40,103 nucleotides of DNA, from positions 1-40,103 of the forward strand of contig CAYUWG010000031.1 in NCBI GenBank assembly GCA_964448285.1, read 5' to 3'. Both the position numbers and the translations under genes were made by a program. The stretch comes from CAYUWG01 sp964448285 (GTDB taxonomy: Bacteria > Bacteroidota > Ignavibacteria > SZUA-365). Below, piece by piece: positions 8,838 through 17,556 of this stretch. How positions within the stretch are numbered: the first letter of the stretch is position 1; each line of letters begins with the position of its first letter. The notes beneath the pieces were generated by a model, which was not told the origin of the DNA, searched no databases, and saw nothing but the letters and a program-made list of their open reading frames with translations.

Positions 8838-9653
8838 TTACTGGCGAAGGGAGGTTTCGGTACTGACCGATGCCTCCAATTCACGCTTCAGTTCGTCGAG
8901 TTTCGCTTCGACCTGTGCAAGGGTCAGTTGTTTGCCCGGCAATCCCGTCGCTTCACCGCCTTCGACCTCTTCCTCTTTTTCGTACCACGTCGTGAGACCG
9001 AGAAGGGTCAATACCGTCACTTCGATGATAATTGCGATCATGATCCAGATAGGTTCGTGGGCTACCATGAACTTGATGCCGCGCAGACCGATCATACAGA
9101 TCAGGAATGCGGTACCGAGAAATGCGATGGCGGTAATGTTGTTTTTGTACTCCTGAATGAATTCGTTGTGCATGTACAGAGCGAAAGCATCTCGGACGCT
9201 TTTTTCCTTCTTCAACCATCGCTTCGGTTCCTTCATCAGGTGTTCGCCGAATCGCTTTGCAATACCGGAGCCTTTCAACACTGCCCCGATGAATGCATGG
9301 AGATTCCCGCGGAAGAGGAATAAGCCGACAGGCGTGAAGAACATAACGATAACGAAGAAGGAGACGCCAACCATGACATAGACGAACGCCATATTGATGA
9401 CGAACGTCGAGATGCCGATCTTGATCACCCGTTCAGTGAGGGGGCCGCCGGGGAGAATTTTTTCCAATTCCTCATGCGTGGCCTGACTCAAGTCGCGACC
9501 TTTCCCTTCTTCGCGCAAGTAATTCTTAAACTGCTCGAGTGTCATCATTTCGCCGCTTTGTTCCTGGGCAAGAGCGACATCGGAAAAAACGCCGGCTGCA
9601 GCCGTCAGAACGAAGCCAAGGAAAAAGACTCGAAGCATGCGGGTGATGTTCAT
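8838..9653 (-). CDS. GldL-like inner-membrane motor protein (copy B)
   Basis: The product has 271 residues from the ATG at 9653, which has a perfect AGGAGG five bases upstream and is followed by a cleavable-looking signal peptide (residues 1-29, DVALAQ). After a short acidic periplasmic segment comes a long hydrophobic region (about 80-114), then a basic cytoplasmic loop (KEPKRWLKKEKS). A hairpin of two membrane helices (172-196 and 202-224) with a very short loop follows, and last a charged coiled-coil-like tail (LTLAQVEAKLDELKRELEAS). The hairpin plus cytoplasmic tail is the GldL layout. E211 sits inside the final helix, like the functionally critical Glu in the second helix of GldL. The frame is open upstream to an ATG at 9830, giving a possible 59-residue extension. 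Confidence 0.65.
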   Translation of the reverse strand: MNITRMLRVFFLGFVLTAAAGVFSDVALAQEQSGEMMTLEQFKNYLREEGKGRDLSQATHEELEKILPGGPLTERVIKIGISTFVINMAFVYVMVGVSFFVIVMFFTPVGLFLFRGNLHAFIGAVLKGSGIAKRFGEHLMKEPKRWLKKEKSVRDAFALYMHNEFIQEYKNNITAIAFLGTAFLICMIGLRGIKFMVAHEPIWIMIAIIIEVTVLTLLGLTTWYEKEEEVEGGEATGLPGKQLTLAQVEAKLDELKRELEASVSTETSLRQ

Positions 9654-9658
9654 ATGAA

Positions 9659-9664
9659 CCTCCT
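9659..9664 (-). promoter_or_regulatory. Strong Shine-Dalgarno site deciding the GldL-like copy B start
   Basis: On the minus strand the sequence is AGGAGG with five bases before the ATG at 9653. It is among the best ribosome sites in the cluster, and it favours the signal-peptide start over the in-frame ATG at 9830, which has only AGGAAG in front of it. Confidence 0.7.
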
Positions 9665-9834
9665 GAATAAAACGGGTGACGATTCCATAGTTCGGGGAAT
9701 CTGATATTGTTAGTAATCTGTGGTTAGAATTCATGCCCGGAAGGGCTGACTCAAGGAAAGCACGTACGCGATACGTAGCGTCACTTTCAATCGACTGAAT
9801 TTGGGGAATCCCATTCTTCAAACCAAACATCTCT

Positions 9835-11340
9835 TCATCTTCCTGTTATAAAAATCTGTTGAGTCAGGGATGCTTCATTGATTCCTATATGGAGCGTCAG
9901 GCGCTCACCATTCGGTTCGATAAGGGTTTTATCCGCAATCGAAAGCTGGAAACGACCGCGGCCAAGCATCGTCAACACTGTGCGCACCGGTCGGCCGTTA
10001 ACTCGTGTCAATCGCGCGTTGATGGATTTGAAATCCGTCAGCGGCTGTTCACCTTCGAATCGTGGATCATTGAAAAGTGACGCAGAGAAGAACAGCGGTG
10101 TCGTCGCGGTGACTCTTTGGGGCAAAGCAAGTCGTATGCGGGTCGGTGGTTTCACAACCGGAAAATGAAAGAGCGATTCCTGTGAGACGTAACTCACCGG
10201 GTCGATGCTCTGATATCTACGACCCTCATAGAACGCAAGCAACTGTAATCTCTTCCCCTCATAATTGAATGGGATACGAAATCGCATTAGAGGGCCACGA
10301 CCGGAATCCTTGGTAACCGTTTCGCCGGTTGTGAGAATTTCTCGAAGCTCCCATCGATAGAGTTCGGGATTGTTCAATCCGGTGACGGAGAGATCGCAAT
10401 TCAATTCTTCGCCTGCATATCCCACGCGAGGAATTTGATGGTTCTGGAGTGGAAGGACGCCACGTAACGGAATGGTCACCCGCGCGAATTTCATGACGTT
10501 GTCGCTCATCGATACGGAAGATTCTACGGATATTGAATCGAGAGCGTGTTCAACTATCCCATGCCAGAGATACACCGTTGACGCGGGATTTGATTTCTCT
10601 AACGTTAACGTTCCGCTCCCGATGAGACGAACCGATGGCTTCATTTTCCCATGGGTAACAGTTATGCGATTTCTTTCCTCATAGCCAACGGCAGATGAGA
10701 TCTCGGTTCGCTCTGCCTCAATAGCGAGTGATGCTATCGAGGATCGTTCCCAGGAAGTATCGATAACGCGAACCGTGAGCGTCTTATATCCCCGTTCGGC
10801 TGCAGACAACGCTTTATGCGGGATGACTGATTCGTCAAGAACACGATCACCGTAGCGGACTATGTTGTTTTCACCTTGGTGAACTCTATCCGAACGCATC
10901 TCAAATTGAAAACGATAGATCCCCGTTGATGGAAACCGGCAGGTCACCGGAAAGGATACGCGTCGGTCATCGATTGCGCCACTCCCGGTTCGATGGCCGA
11001 CGGAAGCGATATCCGTCGATACGAGAACGTTGTTATGGGTCAATGCGGTGAGTGTCACCGAAATGGAATCATCCGGTCCAATATCGTCGCACACACCGAT
11101 GACGGTGAATGGCCCGGAAACGGGCAACACGGTTCCCACTGAGTCTGCATCCACCGGAACGATGATCGTGTCCGCGGAAAAACGCATGGAGATTTTCGGG
11201 ATGATATGTTGGACGATCTCTTCCATTTTCAATTGGAGTCCTTCATCGATACGAGAGTGTTCCCTGATCGTGACCACGTACGCAGCAATTGAGCAAAGGA
11301 AGAGAATGAAGAAGACATCGATTTTCTTTCGTCGAACCAC
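9835..11340 (-). CDS. GldM-like periplasmic motor stalk protein (copy A)
   Basis: This 501-residue protein starts at GTG, 12 bp after the GldL-like copy A. A basic cytoplasmic N-terminus (RRKK) precedes a single membrane helix (about 8-24). A helical stretch to residue 50 and a wholly beta-rich periplasmic region follow. Over about residues 255-380 it aligns with copy B by eye: AGEE at 309-312, VTGL at 319-322, YRW at 328-330, and AFYEGRRYQS at 369-378. The topology and the gene order behind a GldL-like gene point to a GldM/PorM-like stalk protein. The N-terminal periplasmic part is more divergent from copy B than the C-terminal part. If the two copies pair, the stalk would be a heterodimer rather than the GldM homodimer known from Bacteroidota. 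Confidence 0.68.
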   Translation of the reverse strand: MVRRKKIDVFFILFLCSIAAYVVTIREHSRIDEGLQLKMEEIVQHIIPKISMRFSADTIIVPVDADSVGTVLPVSGPFTVIGVCDDIGPDDSISVTLTALTHNNVLVSTDIASVGHRTGSGAIDDRRVSFPVTCRFPSTGIYRFQFEMRSDRVHQGENNIVRYGDRVLDESVIPHKALSAAERGYKTLTVRVIDTSWERSSIASLAIEAERTEISSAVGYEERNRITVTHGKMKPSVRLIGSGTLTLEKSNPASTVYLWHGIVEHALDSISVESSVSMSDNVMKFARVTIPLRGVLPLQNHQIPRVGYAGEELNCDLSVTGLNNPELYRWELREILTTGETVTKDSGRGPLMRFRIPFNYEGKRLQLLAFYEGRRYQSIDPVSYVSQESLFHFPVVKPPTRIRLALPQRVTATTPLFFSASLFNDPRFEGEQPLTDFKSINARLTRVNGRPVRTVLTMLGRGRFQLSIADKTLIEPNGERLTLHIGINEASLTQQIFITGR

Positions 11341-11352
11341 ACGATCACGCCG

Positions 11353-12060
11353 TCAATCGAAATCATGGGACAAAGTTTCTTTTTCACGATCAGCAGGTTC
11401 CGTATTCAACACGTTTCTCAGTAAGCGATTGGTCTCATCGAGCTTGCTCGTAAAGGATCGAACGGTTTCTGCATTCGACTTGGATATGTATTCCGTCAAT
11501 CGAGTCAAGAGCACGTCCTGCCGAATATCCGATTGGGATGTCAGTCGCAAAAGGTCTGAGACTGCATTGGTCATCTCACGCACTGAACCGTTCACTGAGG
11601 CGAGAACATGATCGGATAGGGCGCCTTGGTTCGATGGTGTCGTTTCTTCCGGAGGGGAATACGCTGTGACGATGGCAAGAAGCAAGAGGAAGAGCGCTTC
11701 GAGAGTAAAACCTGTTACCGGGATCCAGAGTTCGAAACCCACCATGTATAGTCCAACGCTGACAAGCACGAACATGGCACCGGCATAGACAAGTCCGACG
11801 ATCGAGTTGTAATGAAATCGACTGACGATCTCTTCGAAGAAGACTCTCGTCCCAAGTCGCATTCCTAAGTTCGTTTCGAACCGAACTCTCCGCCCATCGG
11901 AGAACTGCAGGTCACGCCCATTTCGACAAATCCTCCAGCAATCCATGATGGTCACCATCTCAAGAGGGTTTCGCATTCTCCTGTCGTGATAGAAATCGCG
12001 TAGAAGTCTTCGGCCTTCTGGTGAATCAAGGTCCTTTATGGTTTCGGAATTATTCAGCAA
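11353..12060 (-). CDS. GldL-like inner-membrane motor protein (copy A)
   Basis: This 235-residue protein is the first gene of the leftward cluster. A cytoplasmic N-terminal region of about 85 residues is followed by two membrane helices (about 86-107 and 111-133) separated by a tight loop (GFELWIP), and then a cytoplasmic, probably coiled-coil tail. The helix pair VYAGAMFVLVSVGLYMVG and VTGFTLEALFLLLLAI resembles GldL (helix 1 rich in Gly/Ala, helix 2 with TEAL-like sequence, then Pro-Glu at the exit). E121 lies where GldL has its essential membrane Glu. No in-frame ATG occurs before residue 29; the TTG at 12060 is the farthest upstream usable start and lacks a clear Shine-Dalgarno sequence, so the true N-terminus is uncertain. 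Confidence 0.68.
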   Translation of the reverse strand: MLNNSETIKDLDSPEGRRLLRDFYHDRRMRNPLEMVTIMDCWRICRNGRDLQFSDGRRVRFETNLGMRLGTRVFFEEIVSRFHYNSIVGLVYAGAMFVLVSVGLYMVGFELWIPVTGFTLEALFLLLLAIVTAYSPPEETTPSNQGALSDHVLASVNGSVREMTNAVSDLLRLTSQSDIRQDVLLTRLTEYISKSNAETVRSFTSKLDETNRLLRNVLNTEPADREKETLSHDFD

Positions 12061-12234
12061 GTGGAGTGATGTACGCCGGTTGGAGGATCATGTAGCCCCA
12101 GCAAGAGTTTCATGAATCATGCCAGATATGAAAGTGAAATATTCGACAACTCTGAAAAAAAACGACATCAATTGTTGGATTAAGCTGTGAATGATCTTCA
12201 CTGAAAGTGCATTCAATTCACGGAGCGATTCAGT
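12061..12234. promoter_or_regulatory. Leader of the GldL/GldM-like cluster
   Basis: This 174-bp gap precedes the first gene of the leftward cluster and must carry its promoter. It is A+T-rich with a run of eight T residues on the minus strand near 12170, but I found no convincing -35/-10 pair: TTGTCG with TATCTG only 15 bases away is the best. No gene is seen in it. Confidence 0.4.
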
Positions 12235-13164
12235 TCATGCATAGCTGTGTTTTTGTTTGAAGAACTCTGCTGTCCGAACTAAGCCATCGTTAATGCTCAC
12301 CGACGGACTCCATCCAAGTGCCGCATTGATTTTCTCAAAAGTGCCCACACTCCTCTTCTGTTCTCCCGGCTTTGCCGGGCCATGTTTTTCTACGGCGCGT
12401 TCGTCCATCGCACTATTGAGCATTCGGAAAATGTCATTGACTGTAGTCTCGACACCGGTACAAACGTTGAATACATCGACGCCTTCCATTCCGAGCGCGG
12501 CGATGTTTGCGCGAACAACGTCTTCGACGAAAACATAATCGCGCGTTTGAAGTCCGTCTCCATGGATAATGGGTTGTTCATCGGCAAGAAGCTTTTCGAT
12601 AAAGATCGCGACGACTCCGGCTTCTCCGTGAGGATTTTGTCTCGGTCCGTACACATTCGTGTAACGAAGGATCGAGTACTTCAACTGCTTTTCGATGAAA
12701 TAGTAATTCAGGTACTTCTCTACCGTCAGTTTCGTAATTCCATAAGGAGAACATGGAGCAGTCGGATGTTTTTCATCAGCGGGATAATACTCTTGCTCGC
12801 CGTAAATCGCGCCTCCCGTCGAGGCAAAGATGAAACGCTCGATGCCGTGTTTTACCGCTGCACTGAGAAGATTCAAGGAACCGAGAACGTTCACCGACAG
12901 ATCGTATTTCGGATCCTCGACGGAACGTCGCACATCGATCTGCGCAGCGTGGTGATTGATTACGTCGATTCTGTGTTCCCTCAGGATATCCTCGATGCCG
13001 TCGTCTCGAATATCCATTTGATAGAAGACCGTACCCTTCGGTACGTTTTCGAGATAACCCGTCGAGAGATTGTCGATGATCACGATTTCATGGCCGAGGT
13101 CTTTGTACGCATCTGCGATGTTCGAACCGATAAACCCGGCGCCGCCGGTGATGAGAATATTCAT
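12235..13164 (-). CDS. NAD-dependent sugar-nucleotide epimerase, UDP-glucose 4-epimerase type
   Basis: This 309-residue extended short-chain dehydrogenase/reductase is of the GalE/WbpP type and has the normal family length. The N-terminal Rossmann motif GGAGFIG lies at residues 7-13, with D31 (IIDNLSTG) as the NAD ribose ligand. The catalytic Ser/Thr is at 115-116 in FASTGGAIYG, and Y141/K145 sit in SPYGITK. The late motif RYTNVYGPRQNPHGEAGVV is typical of bacterial nucleotide-sugar 4-epimerases. The enzyme probably converts UDP-Glc/UDP-Gal or the N-acetyl forms in the cytoplasm for surface polysaccharide synthesis; the exact substrate cannot be read from sequence. It starts with a 4-bp ATGA overlap on the uracil-DNA glycosylase gene, so the two are co-transcribed. 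A flippase gene lies nearby on the other strand. Confidence 0.9.
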   Translation of the reverse strand: MNILITGGAGFIGSNIADAYKDLGHEIVIIDNLSTGYLENVPKGTVFYQMDIRDDGIEDILREHRIDVINHHAAQIDVRRSVEDPKYDLSVNVLGSLNLLSAAVKHGIERFIFASTGGAIYGEQEYYPADEKHPTAPCSPYGITKLTVEKYLNYYFIEKQLKYSILRYTNVYGPRQNPHGEAGVVAIFIEKLLADEQPIIHGDGLQTRDYVFVEDVVRANIAALGMEGVDVFNVCTGVETTVNDIFRMLNSAMDERAVEKHGPAKPGEQKRSVGTFEKINAALGWSPSVSINDGLVRTAEFFKQKHSYA

Positions 13165-13889
13165 GTGCCCTTGTCTTGATGAAGCTTGATCTCTTTTCTC
13201 GCAAGATCAAAAATGCGATTGAACATTTCACGGGTCAGTTTACCCGTAAAGGTGTTCTGCTGACTTGGATGATACGAAGCGACGAGGAGAATTCCAGAAT
13301 CCAGGCGCAGGTGAACTCCGTGACCGAATGGCGGCAATCGCAATGCGGATTCATCAAGCAGAATTTTTCCGACGGAACGATACGCGAGTTGTCCGAGCGT
13401 AATTACGACACGAAGCCTTTGCATCCGTTCGATTTCACGAACGAGAAATACGGAACAGGCCTCGACCTCTTCCGGGAGTAATTTGTTCTGCGGCGGTGCA
13501 CAGTGAGCAACCGCGGTAATCCGGCAATCGCGCAGAATCAATCCATCTCCGACGTGATGCGACGCCGGTTGATTACAGAATCCGAATCGATGCATCGTTT
13601 GAAAAAGCCAATCACCACTGCGATCACCGGTAAACATACGCCCGGTTCTGTTCGCACCATGCGCGGCAGGAGCAAGCCCGACGATCAGGATGCGTGCACT
13701 CCATTCTCCGAATGATGGAACCGGCTTTCCCCAGTATTCTTCACCAGCGAAGCGTCGTACTTTTTGGAGCGCGATTTTTTCTCTCCATTCCACAAGCCGC
13801 GGACAACGGTTGCACGCGATAACTTGCTCGCCGAATGATTGTTCAGTCACAGGAGGCAAATCGATGGACTCGCGTTTCACACGGTGCAT
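13161..13889 (-). CDS. Family-5 uracil-DNA glycosylase (UDGb), iron-sulphur type
   Basis: This base-excision repair enzyme removes uracil and related deaminated bases from DNA. The product has 242 residues from the ATG at 13889; codons upstream would run into the divergent lipoprotein gene. Motif A is GLAPAAHGANRTGR (71-84), diagnostic for family 5, and the late motif is YHPSQQNTFTGKLT. Four cysteines expected to bind the [4Fe-4S] cluster are present: C26 and C29 in CNRC, C130 in HCAPP and C145 in EACS. Family 5 lacks the usual catalytic Asp in motif A, as seen here. The gene overlaps the epimerase start by 4 bp, a pairing with no obvious shared function. No good Shine-Dalgarno sequence is seen, so the start is approximate. 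Confidence 0.9.
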   Translation of the reverse strand: MHRVKRESIDLPPVTEQSFGEQVIACNRCPRLVEWREKIALQKVRRFAGEEYWGKPVPSFGEWSARILIVGLAPAAHGANRTGRMFTGDRSGDWLFQTMHRFGFCNQPASHHVGDGLILRDCRITAVAHCAPPQNKLLPEEVEACSVFLVREIERMQRLRVVITLGQLAYRSVGKILLDESALRLPPFGHGVHLRLDSGILLVASYHPSQQNTFTGKLTREMFNRIFDLARKEIKLHQDKGT

Positions 13890-13925
13890 GAATAAACTGA
13901 GGGGAGATATGCTATTTTCGACGCT

Positions 13926-14396
13926 GTGAGAATGAGAAACATCCGGTACAAGATATTTCATTTCGCTTCACGGAGACAATTCACGGAAGCGACCGTCGTC
14001 TCATTTCTTCTTCCTTTGCTGATCGGGATAGTTGTGGCCGGTTGTTCAACGAAGCAGAATCACATTCGTCTTTGCGAATCATTCACCGACGAACACGAGC
14101 TTATCGGTGAGGATCGCGTTTTTTCACCCGGTACACTGAGCCTTCTCCTTGTAACAGGACAACCCATCGAACATCGGATCGTGCGGATAAAAGTGTTTCG
14201 ATTGCGTGACTCAGAACGAAGCGCATACGGAAGGGAAGTGTTCTATTCCGTAAGTCCCTCGCTCTACACAATACGTTTCGATGACGCGGTTTCGATTGCG
14301 GATCCGGGCAAGTACGTCGTACAGATCAGTGCAAAGAACAACTATCCGATAGCCGAAGCCATACTGGATATCGTCGCTGACGCACCGACTCGATGA
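13926..14396 (+). CDS. Small lipoprotein of unknown function
   Basis: This 156-residue predicted lipoprotein begins at GTG (an ATG two codons later is an alternative). A basic N-terminus and a hydrophobic helix end in the lipobox VAGC with the acylated cysteine at residue 40. The mature part of about 115 residues looks like a single beta-sandwich (GTLSLLLVTGQPIEHRIVRI, FYSVSPSLYTIRFDD, GKYVVQISAKN) and ends IAEAILDIVADAP. I do not recognise a family. It overlaps the flippase start by 4 bp, so the two are translated together, and the lipoprotein may help export or assembly of the polysaccharide. That role is inferred from position only. Confidence 0.75.
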   Translation: MRMRNIRYKIFHFASRRQFTEATVVSFLLPLLIGIVVAGCSTKQNHIRLCESFTDEHELIGEDRVFSPGTLSLLLVTGQPIEHRIVRIKVFRLRDSERSAYGREVFYSVSPSLYTIRFDDAVSIADPGKYVVQISAKNNYPIAEAILDIVADAPTR

Positions 14397-15874
14397 AAGC
14401 CCAGTTGAAAAAGCTGACTTCCGAAAGCATCGTCTATGGCGTCAGCAGCATCGTCGGACGTTTCATCAATTTCCTGCTCGTTCCGTTTTACACGAATTAC
14501 CTTCCCGCAGCGGATTATGGGATCGTCATTGTCGTTTACTCGTATCTCGCGTTTCTCAACGTCATATGCGCGCTCGGATTGGACACGGCGTATATGCGCT
14601 TCGCCGCTGACGCTGCATCGGACGACGAAAGAGGAACGACCTTCACGAATGCATTTCTTCTTGCAGGCGCTACCGGTGTCATTGCATGTATCGTCGTGAT
14701 CGCCTTTCAATCGCCAATCACATCCCTTGCCGCCATACCCTCTTCTCTTTCGTTGATCGTACCACTTGCTGCGGGGACCCTGATGATCGATACGATCAAC
14801 ATCGTTCCCTTCGCGGCACTGAGGATGGCCAACCGAGCGCGCACTTTTGCCGGAATCAAGCTCGGTTCGATCCTGCTCAATGTTGTCCTGAACGTGTACT
14901 TCATTGCCGTTCTTGAGCTTTCCATCGTCGCAATCTTTCTTGCCGGACTTGCCGCTTCGGCTCTCTCAGCAGTTCTGCTTCTGCCATCTATCGTGCGATG
15001 GTTGCGATGGCGAAAGCAATGGATGCTTGCACGTTCCCTCCTTGTGCTCGGTCTGCCAACGGTTCCATCTGGTATCGCTGCGATCGTCATTCAAGTTGTG
15101 GACAAACCGCTCATGCGTTATCTCACGGACGAAGCGACGACAGGCATCTACGGTGCGAACTACAAGCTGGGTATCTTCATGATGCTCGTCGTATCCATGT
15201 TTCAGTATGCGTGGCAGCCATTCTACCTGCAAAACGCTTCCGATCCCCAGGCGCCAAGGCTTTATGCCCGCGTGTTGACGTATTTCCTTTTCGTCTCTGC
15301 AAGCATTTGCCTCTCACTCGCATTCTTTGTCGATGATGTTGCGATGCATCATTGGTTCAACCGGTTTTATTTGATTCACCCTTCTTATTGGTCCGGGCTT
15401 GGGATCGTCCCGATCGTGCTGTTCAGTTATGTTTTCACTGGTATCAGCGTCATCTACAATGCCGGATTGCTTATTCGCAATCGCACGACACTCCTGCCAA
15501 TCATCACAGGTGCGGGAGCTGTCGCGAACATCGCGCTGAATTTCTGGCTGATCCCCATCCACGGAATTCTTGGAGGCGCTTATGCCACGCTCGGCGCCTA
15601 CTTCCTCATGACCGTTGTAAGCTTCGTATTGACGCGTTCAATCTATCCGGTTCCGTACGAGTGGACACGCATCGGAAAAATTATCGTCGCCACAATCATC
15701 GTGCTCGTGCTTTGGCAGATGATCAATCCCTTGAGCGACACTTCATCAATTGTATGGGAGTTGATCCTTTTCGCAGGATACTTCGTTCTCCTTTTCCTTT
15801 TGCGATTCTTCTCGACGACAGAGTTGCGTGAGATTCGGAATCTTCTGCAGCGATTTTCTCTGTCTGGTCATTGA
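14393..15874 (+). CDS. Polysaccharide biosynthesis flippase, MOP/Wzx family
   Basis: This 493-residue integral membrane protein has about 12-14 hydrophobic helices and an N-terminus (TSESIVYGVSSIVGRFINFLLVPFYTNYL) typical of Wzx/RfbX and MurJ-related lipid-linked oligosaccharide flippases. The family moves undecaprenyl-linked sugar units across the inner membrane. Length and helix count are normal for Wzx. It overlaps the upstream lipoprotein by 4 bp. The sugar epimerase on the opposite strand 1.2 kb away supports a role in a surface glycan, but no polymerase or glycosyltransferase is in view. MurJ is less likely because the protein lacks an obvious mur neighbourhood and is shorter than most MurJ. 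Confidence 0.88.
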   Translation: MKAQLKKLTSESIVYGVSSIVGRFINFLLVPFYTNYLPAADYGIVIVVYSYLAFLNVICALGLDTAYMRFAADAASDDERGTTFTNAFLLAGATGVIACIVVIAFQSPITSLAAIPSSLSLIVPLAAGTLMIDTINIVPFAALRMANRARTFAGIKLGSILLNVVLNVYFIAVLELSIVAIFLAGLAASALSAVLLLPSIVRWLRWRKQWMLARSLLVLGLPTVPSGIAAIVIQVVDKPLMRYLTDEATTGIYGANYKLGIFMMLVVSMFQYAWQPFYLQNASDPQAPRLYARVLTYFLFVSASICLSLAFFVDDVAMHHWFNRFYLIHPSYWSGLGIVPIVLFSYVFTGISVIYNAGLLIRNRTTLLPIITGAGAVANIALNFWLIPIHGILGGAYATLGAYFLMTVVSFVLTRSIYPVPYEWTRIGKIIVATIIVLVLWQMINPLSDTSSIVWELILFAGYFVLLFLLRFFSTTELREIRNLLQRFSLSGH

Positions 15875-15927
15875 TTTATTGCTGCATTGCATTTGAATCC
15901 ACTCCTGCATAAGTTTTCACCCGGCTT

Positions 15928-16488
15928 TTGAATCTTTCACTGGAGGCCGCCTTCGAATTTGGAGACACGAACAAACCTAAAGCTATAAGCGGACGAGTTC
16001 TGATCCTCAACCAGAGCTATGAGCCGATTACGGTCTGCAGTGTCCAAAAGGCTGTCATCCTTCTGTATCTCGACAAAGCGGAAATCGTCGCAGAAACAGA
16101 GGGAAGGTGGATCCGATCCGTCTCACAGCGCCTCCCCTTTCCGAGCGTTATCCGCCTTAGGCGGTACAAGCGCGTTCCTTACAAGCAGATAATGCTTTCA
16201 CGAAAAAATATCCTTCGGCGCGACGGGCATCGCTGCCAGTATTGCGGAACATCTGCTTCACCGCTGACCGTCGATCATATCGTTCCCCGCTCTCATGGCG
16301 GCAGGGATACGTGGGAGAACCTCGTTACCGCATGCGTTCGATGCAACAACATCAAGAGCAACCGGACGCCGGAACACGCCGGAATGTATTTACGCTCCAT
16401 TCCTCGCAAACCTTCGCACGTTACATTCATCGTGCATTCGGTCGGACACGTCGATACACATTGGCGCCCGTATCTTTTCATGGCCTGA
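15928..16488 (+). CDS. HNH endonuclease-family protein
   Basis: This 186-residue protein starts at TTG because no ATG occurs in frame before the conserved region; VLILNQSYEPITVCSVQKAVILLYL is typical of the common chromosomal HNH_5 proteins of Bacteroidota, cyanobacteria and relatives. The HNH zinc finger is complete: CQYC (103-106), the DH pair at 116-117 in TVDHIVPRSHGG, N131 in WENLVTAC, and CVRC (136-139). The protein is probably a metal-dependent nicking or cleaving nuclease of unknown housekeeping role. It is not next to restriction genes, phage genes or an intron. It lies 72 bp before trpS. Confidence 0.85.
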   Translation: MNLSLEAAFEFGDTNKPKAISGRVLILNQSYEPITVCSVQKAVILLYLDKAEIVAETEGRWIRSVSQRLPFPSVIRLRRYKRVPYKQIMLSRKNILRRDGHRCQYCGTSASPLTVDHIVPRSHGGRDTWENLVTACVRCNNIKSNRTPEHAGMYLRSIPRKPSHVTFIVHSVGHVDTHWRPYLFMA

Positions 16489-16560
16489 ACGCACCCTCCT
16501 TTTTCTCCCGCTTCCTCATTTCCTATCTTGCTGGCCGCGCAAGTGCGCAACGCCAACTCC

Positions 16561-17556
16561 ATGACAATCTCAAGCAACACCAAACGAATTCTCAGCGGGA
16601 TGCGTCCGACCGGAAAACTGCATATCGGTCATTGGACCGGTGCGCTCGAGAATTGGGTTTCGCTTCAGGAAGAATACGAGAACTTCCACCTTGTCGCGGA
16701 CTACCACGCTCTCACAACCGACCTCGATACGTCACACCTCTACGAGAACACGATCGATATGGTGATCGATTGGCTCGCAGGAGGTATCGATCCGGAGAAG
16801 AGTCCCATCTTTCGCCAATCGAAGATCAAACAGCACGCGGAGCTATTCCTGCTCTTTACGATGTTGATCACGAAAAGCCGACTGGAAAGAAATCCATCGA
16901 TCAAAGAGCAAGTACGCGATCTTGAAATAGAGAACATCGTGTACGGGCATCTCGGCTATCCCGTTCTTCAAGCTGCCGATATCCTCCTCTATCGTGCGAA
17001 CCTCGTCCCCGTCGGCGAGGATCAGCTTTCGCACGTGGAGATCACTCGGGAAATCGCGCGGCGCTTCAACGCGAACTACGGCGACGTTTTCCCTGAACCT
17101 GACGCAAAGTTGACGGCATTCGCACGACTTCCCGGCACCGACGGCATCGACAGAAAAATGAGCAAGTCGCTCGGGAACTCAATCCTGCTGAGCGAAGCAC
17201 CGGATGATGTTGTTTCGAAACTGCGGAAGGCCGTTACCGATCCCTTGAAGATTCGCAGAAACGATCCCGGTCGCCCGGATATCTGCTTGATCTTTACGTA
17301 CCACAGGAAATTCAATCCGGATGAAGAAGCGGAGATTCGTTCAGGCTGTGAATCCGGCGCGTTGGGATGCGTGGACTGCAAACTCCGGTGTGCCGCACGC
17401 ATCAACGAGTTCCTTGCACCATTCCGTGAACGCCGCAGCGTTTACGAATCCAATAGAGTGCGTGTCGAAGAAATCCTCGTCGAAGGGGAACGACGCGCGC
17501 GTGCGGAAGCAGAACGGACGATGACCCTGGTTCATGAAGCGATGGGAATAGGATGA
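16561..17556 (+). CDS. trpS: Tryptophan-tRNA ligase
   Basis: This class I aminoacyl-tRNA synthetase charges tRNA-Trp in the cytoplasm. The product has 331 residues from the ATG at 16561, normal for bacterial TrpRS. The ATP-binding HIGH motif (21-24, GKLHIGHWTG) and KMSKS (199-203) are both intact, and the segment SGMRPTGKLHIGH is characteristic. The C-terminal part contains CESGALGCVDCKL, cysteines that could bind zinc or an Fe-S cluster as in some TrpRS enzymes. In-frame TTG/GTG codons upstream exist but would lengthen the protein without conserved sequence. The stop codon overlaps the scpA start by 4 bp. Confidence 0.96.
   Translation: MTISSNTKRILSGMRPTGKLHIGHWTGALENWVSLQEEYENFHLVADYHALTTDLDTSHLYENTIDMVIDWLAGGIDPEKSPIFRQSKIKQHAELFLLFTMLITKSRLERNPSIKEQVRDLEIENIVYGHLGYPVLQAADILLYRANLVPVGEDQLSHVEITREIARRFNANYGDVFPEPDAKLTAFARLPGTDGIDRKMSKSLGNSILLSEAPDDVVSKLRKAVTDPLKIRRNDPGRPDICLIFTYHRKFNPDEEAEIRSGCESGALGCVDCKLRCAARINEFLAPFRERRSVYESNRVRVEEILVEGERRARAEAERTMTLVHEAMGIG

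Noticed and set aside
12382..13179. 265-codon open frame antisense to the sugar epimerase
   Set aside because: The epimerase has every catalytic motif intact, so the opposite frame is treated as chance.
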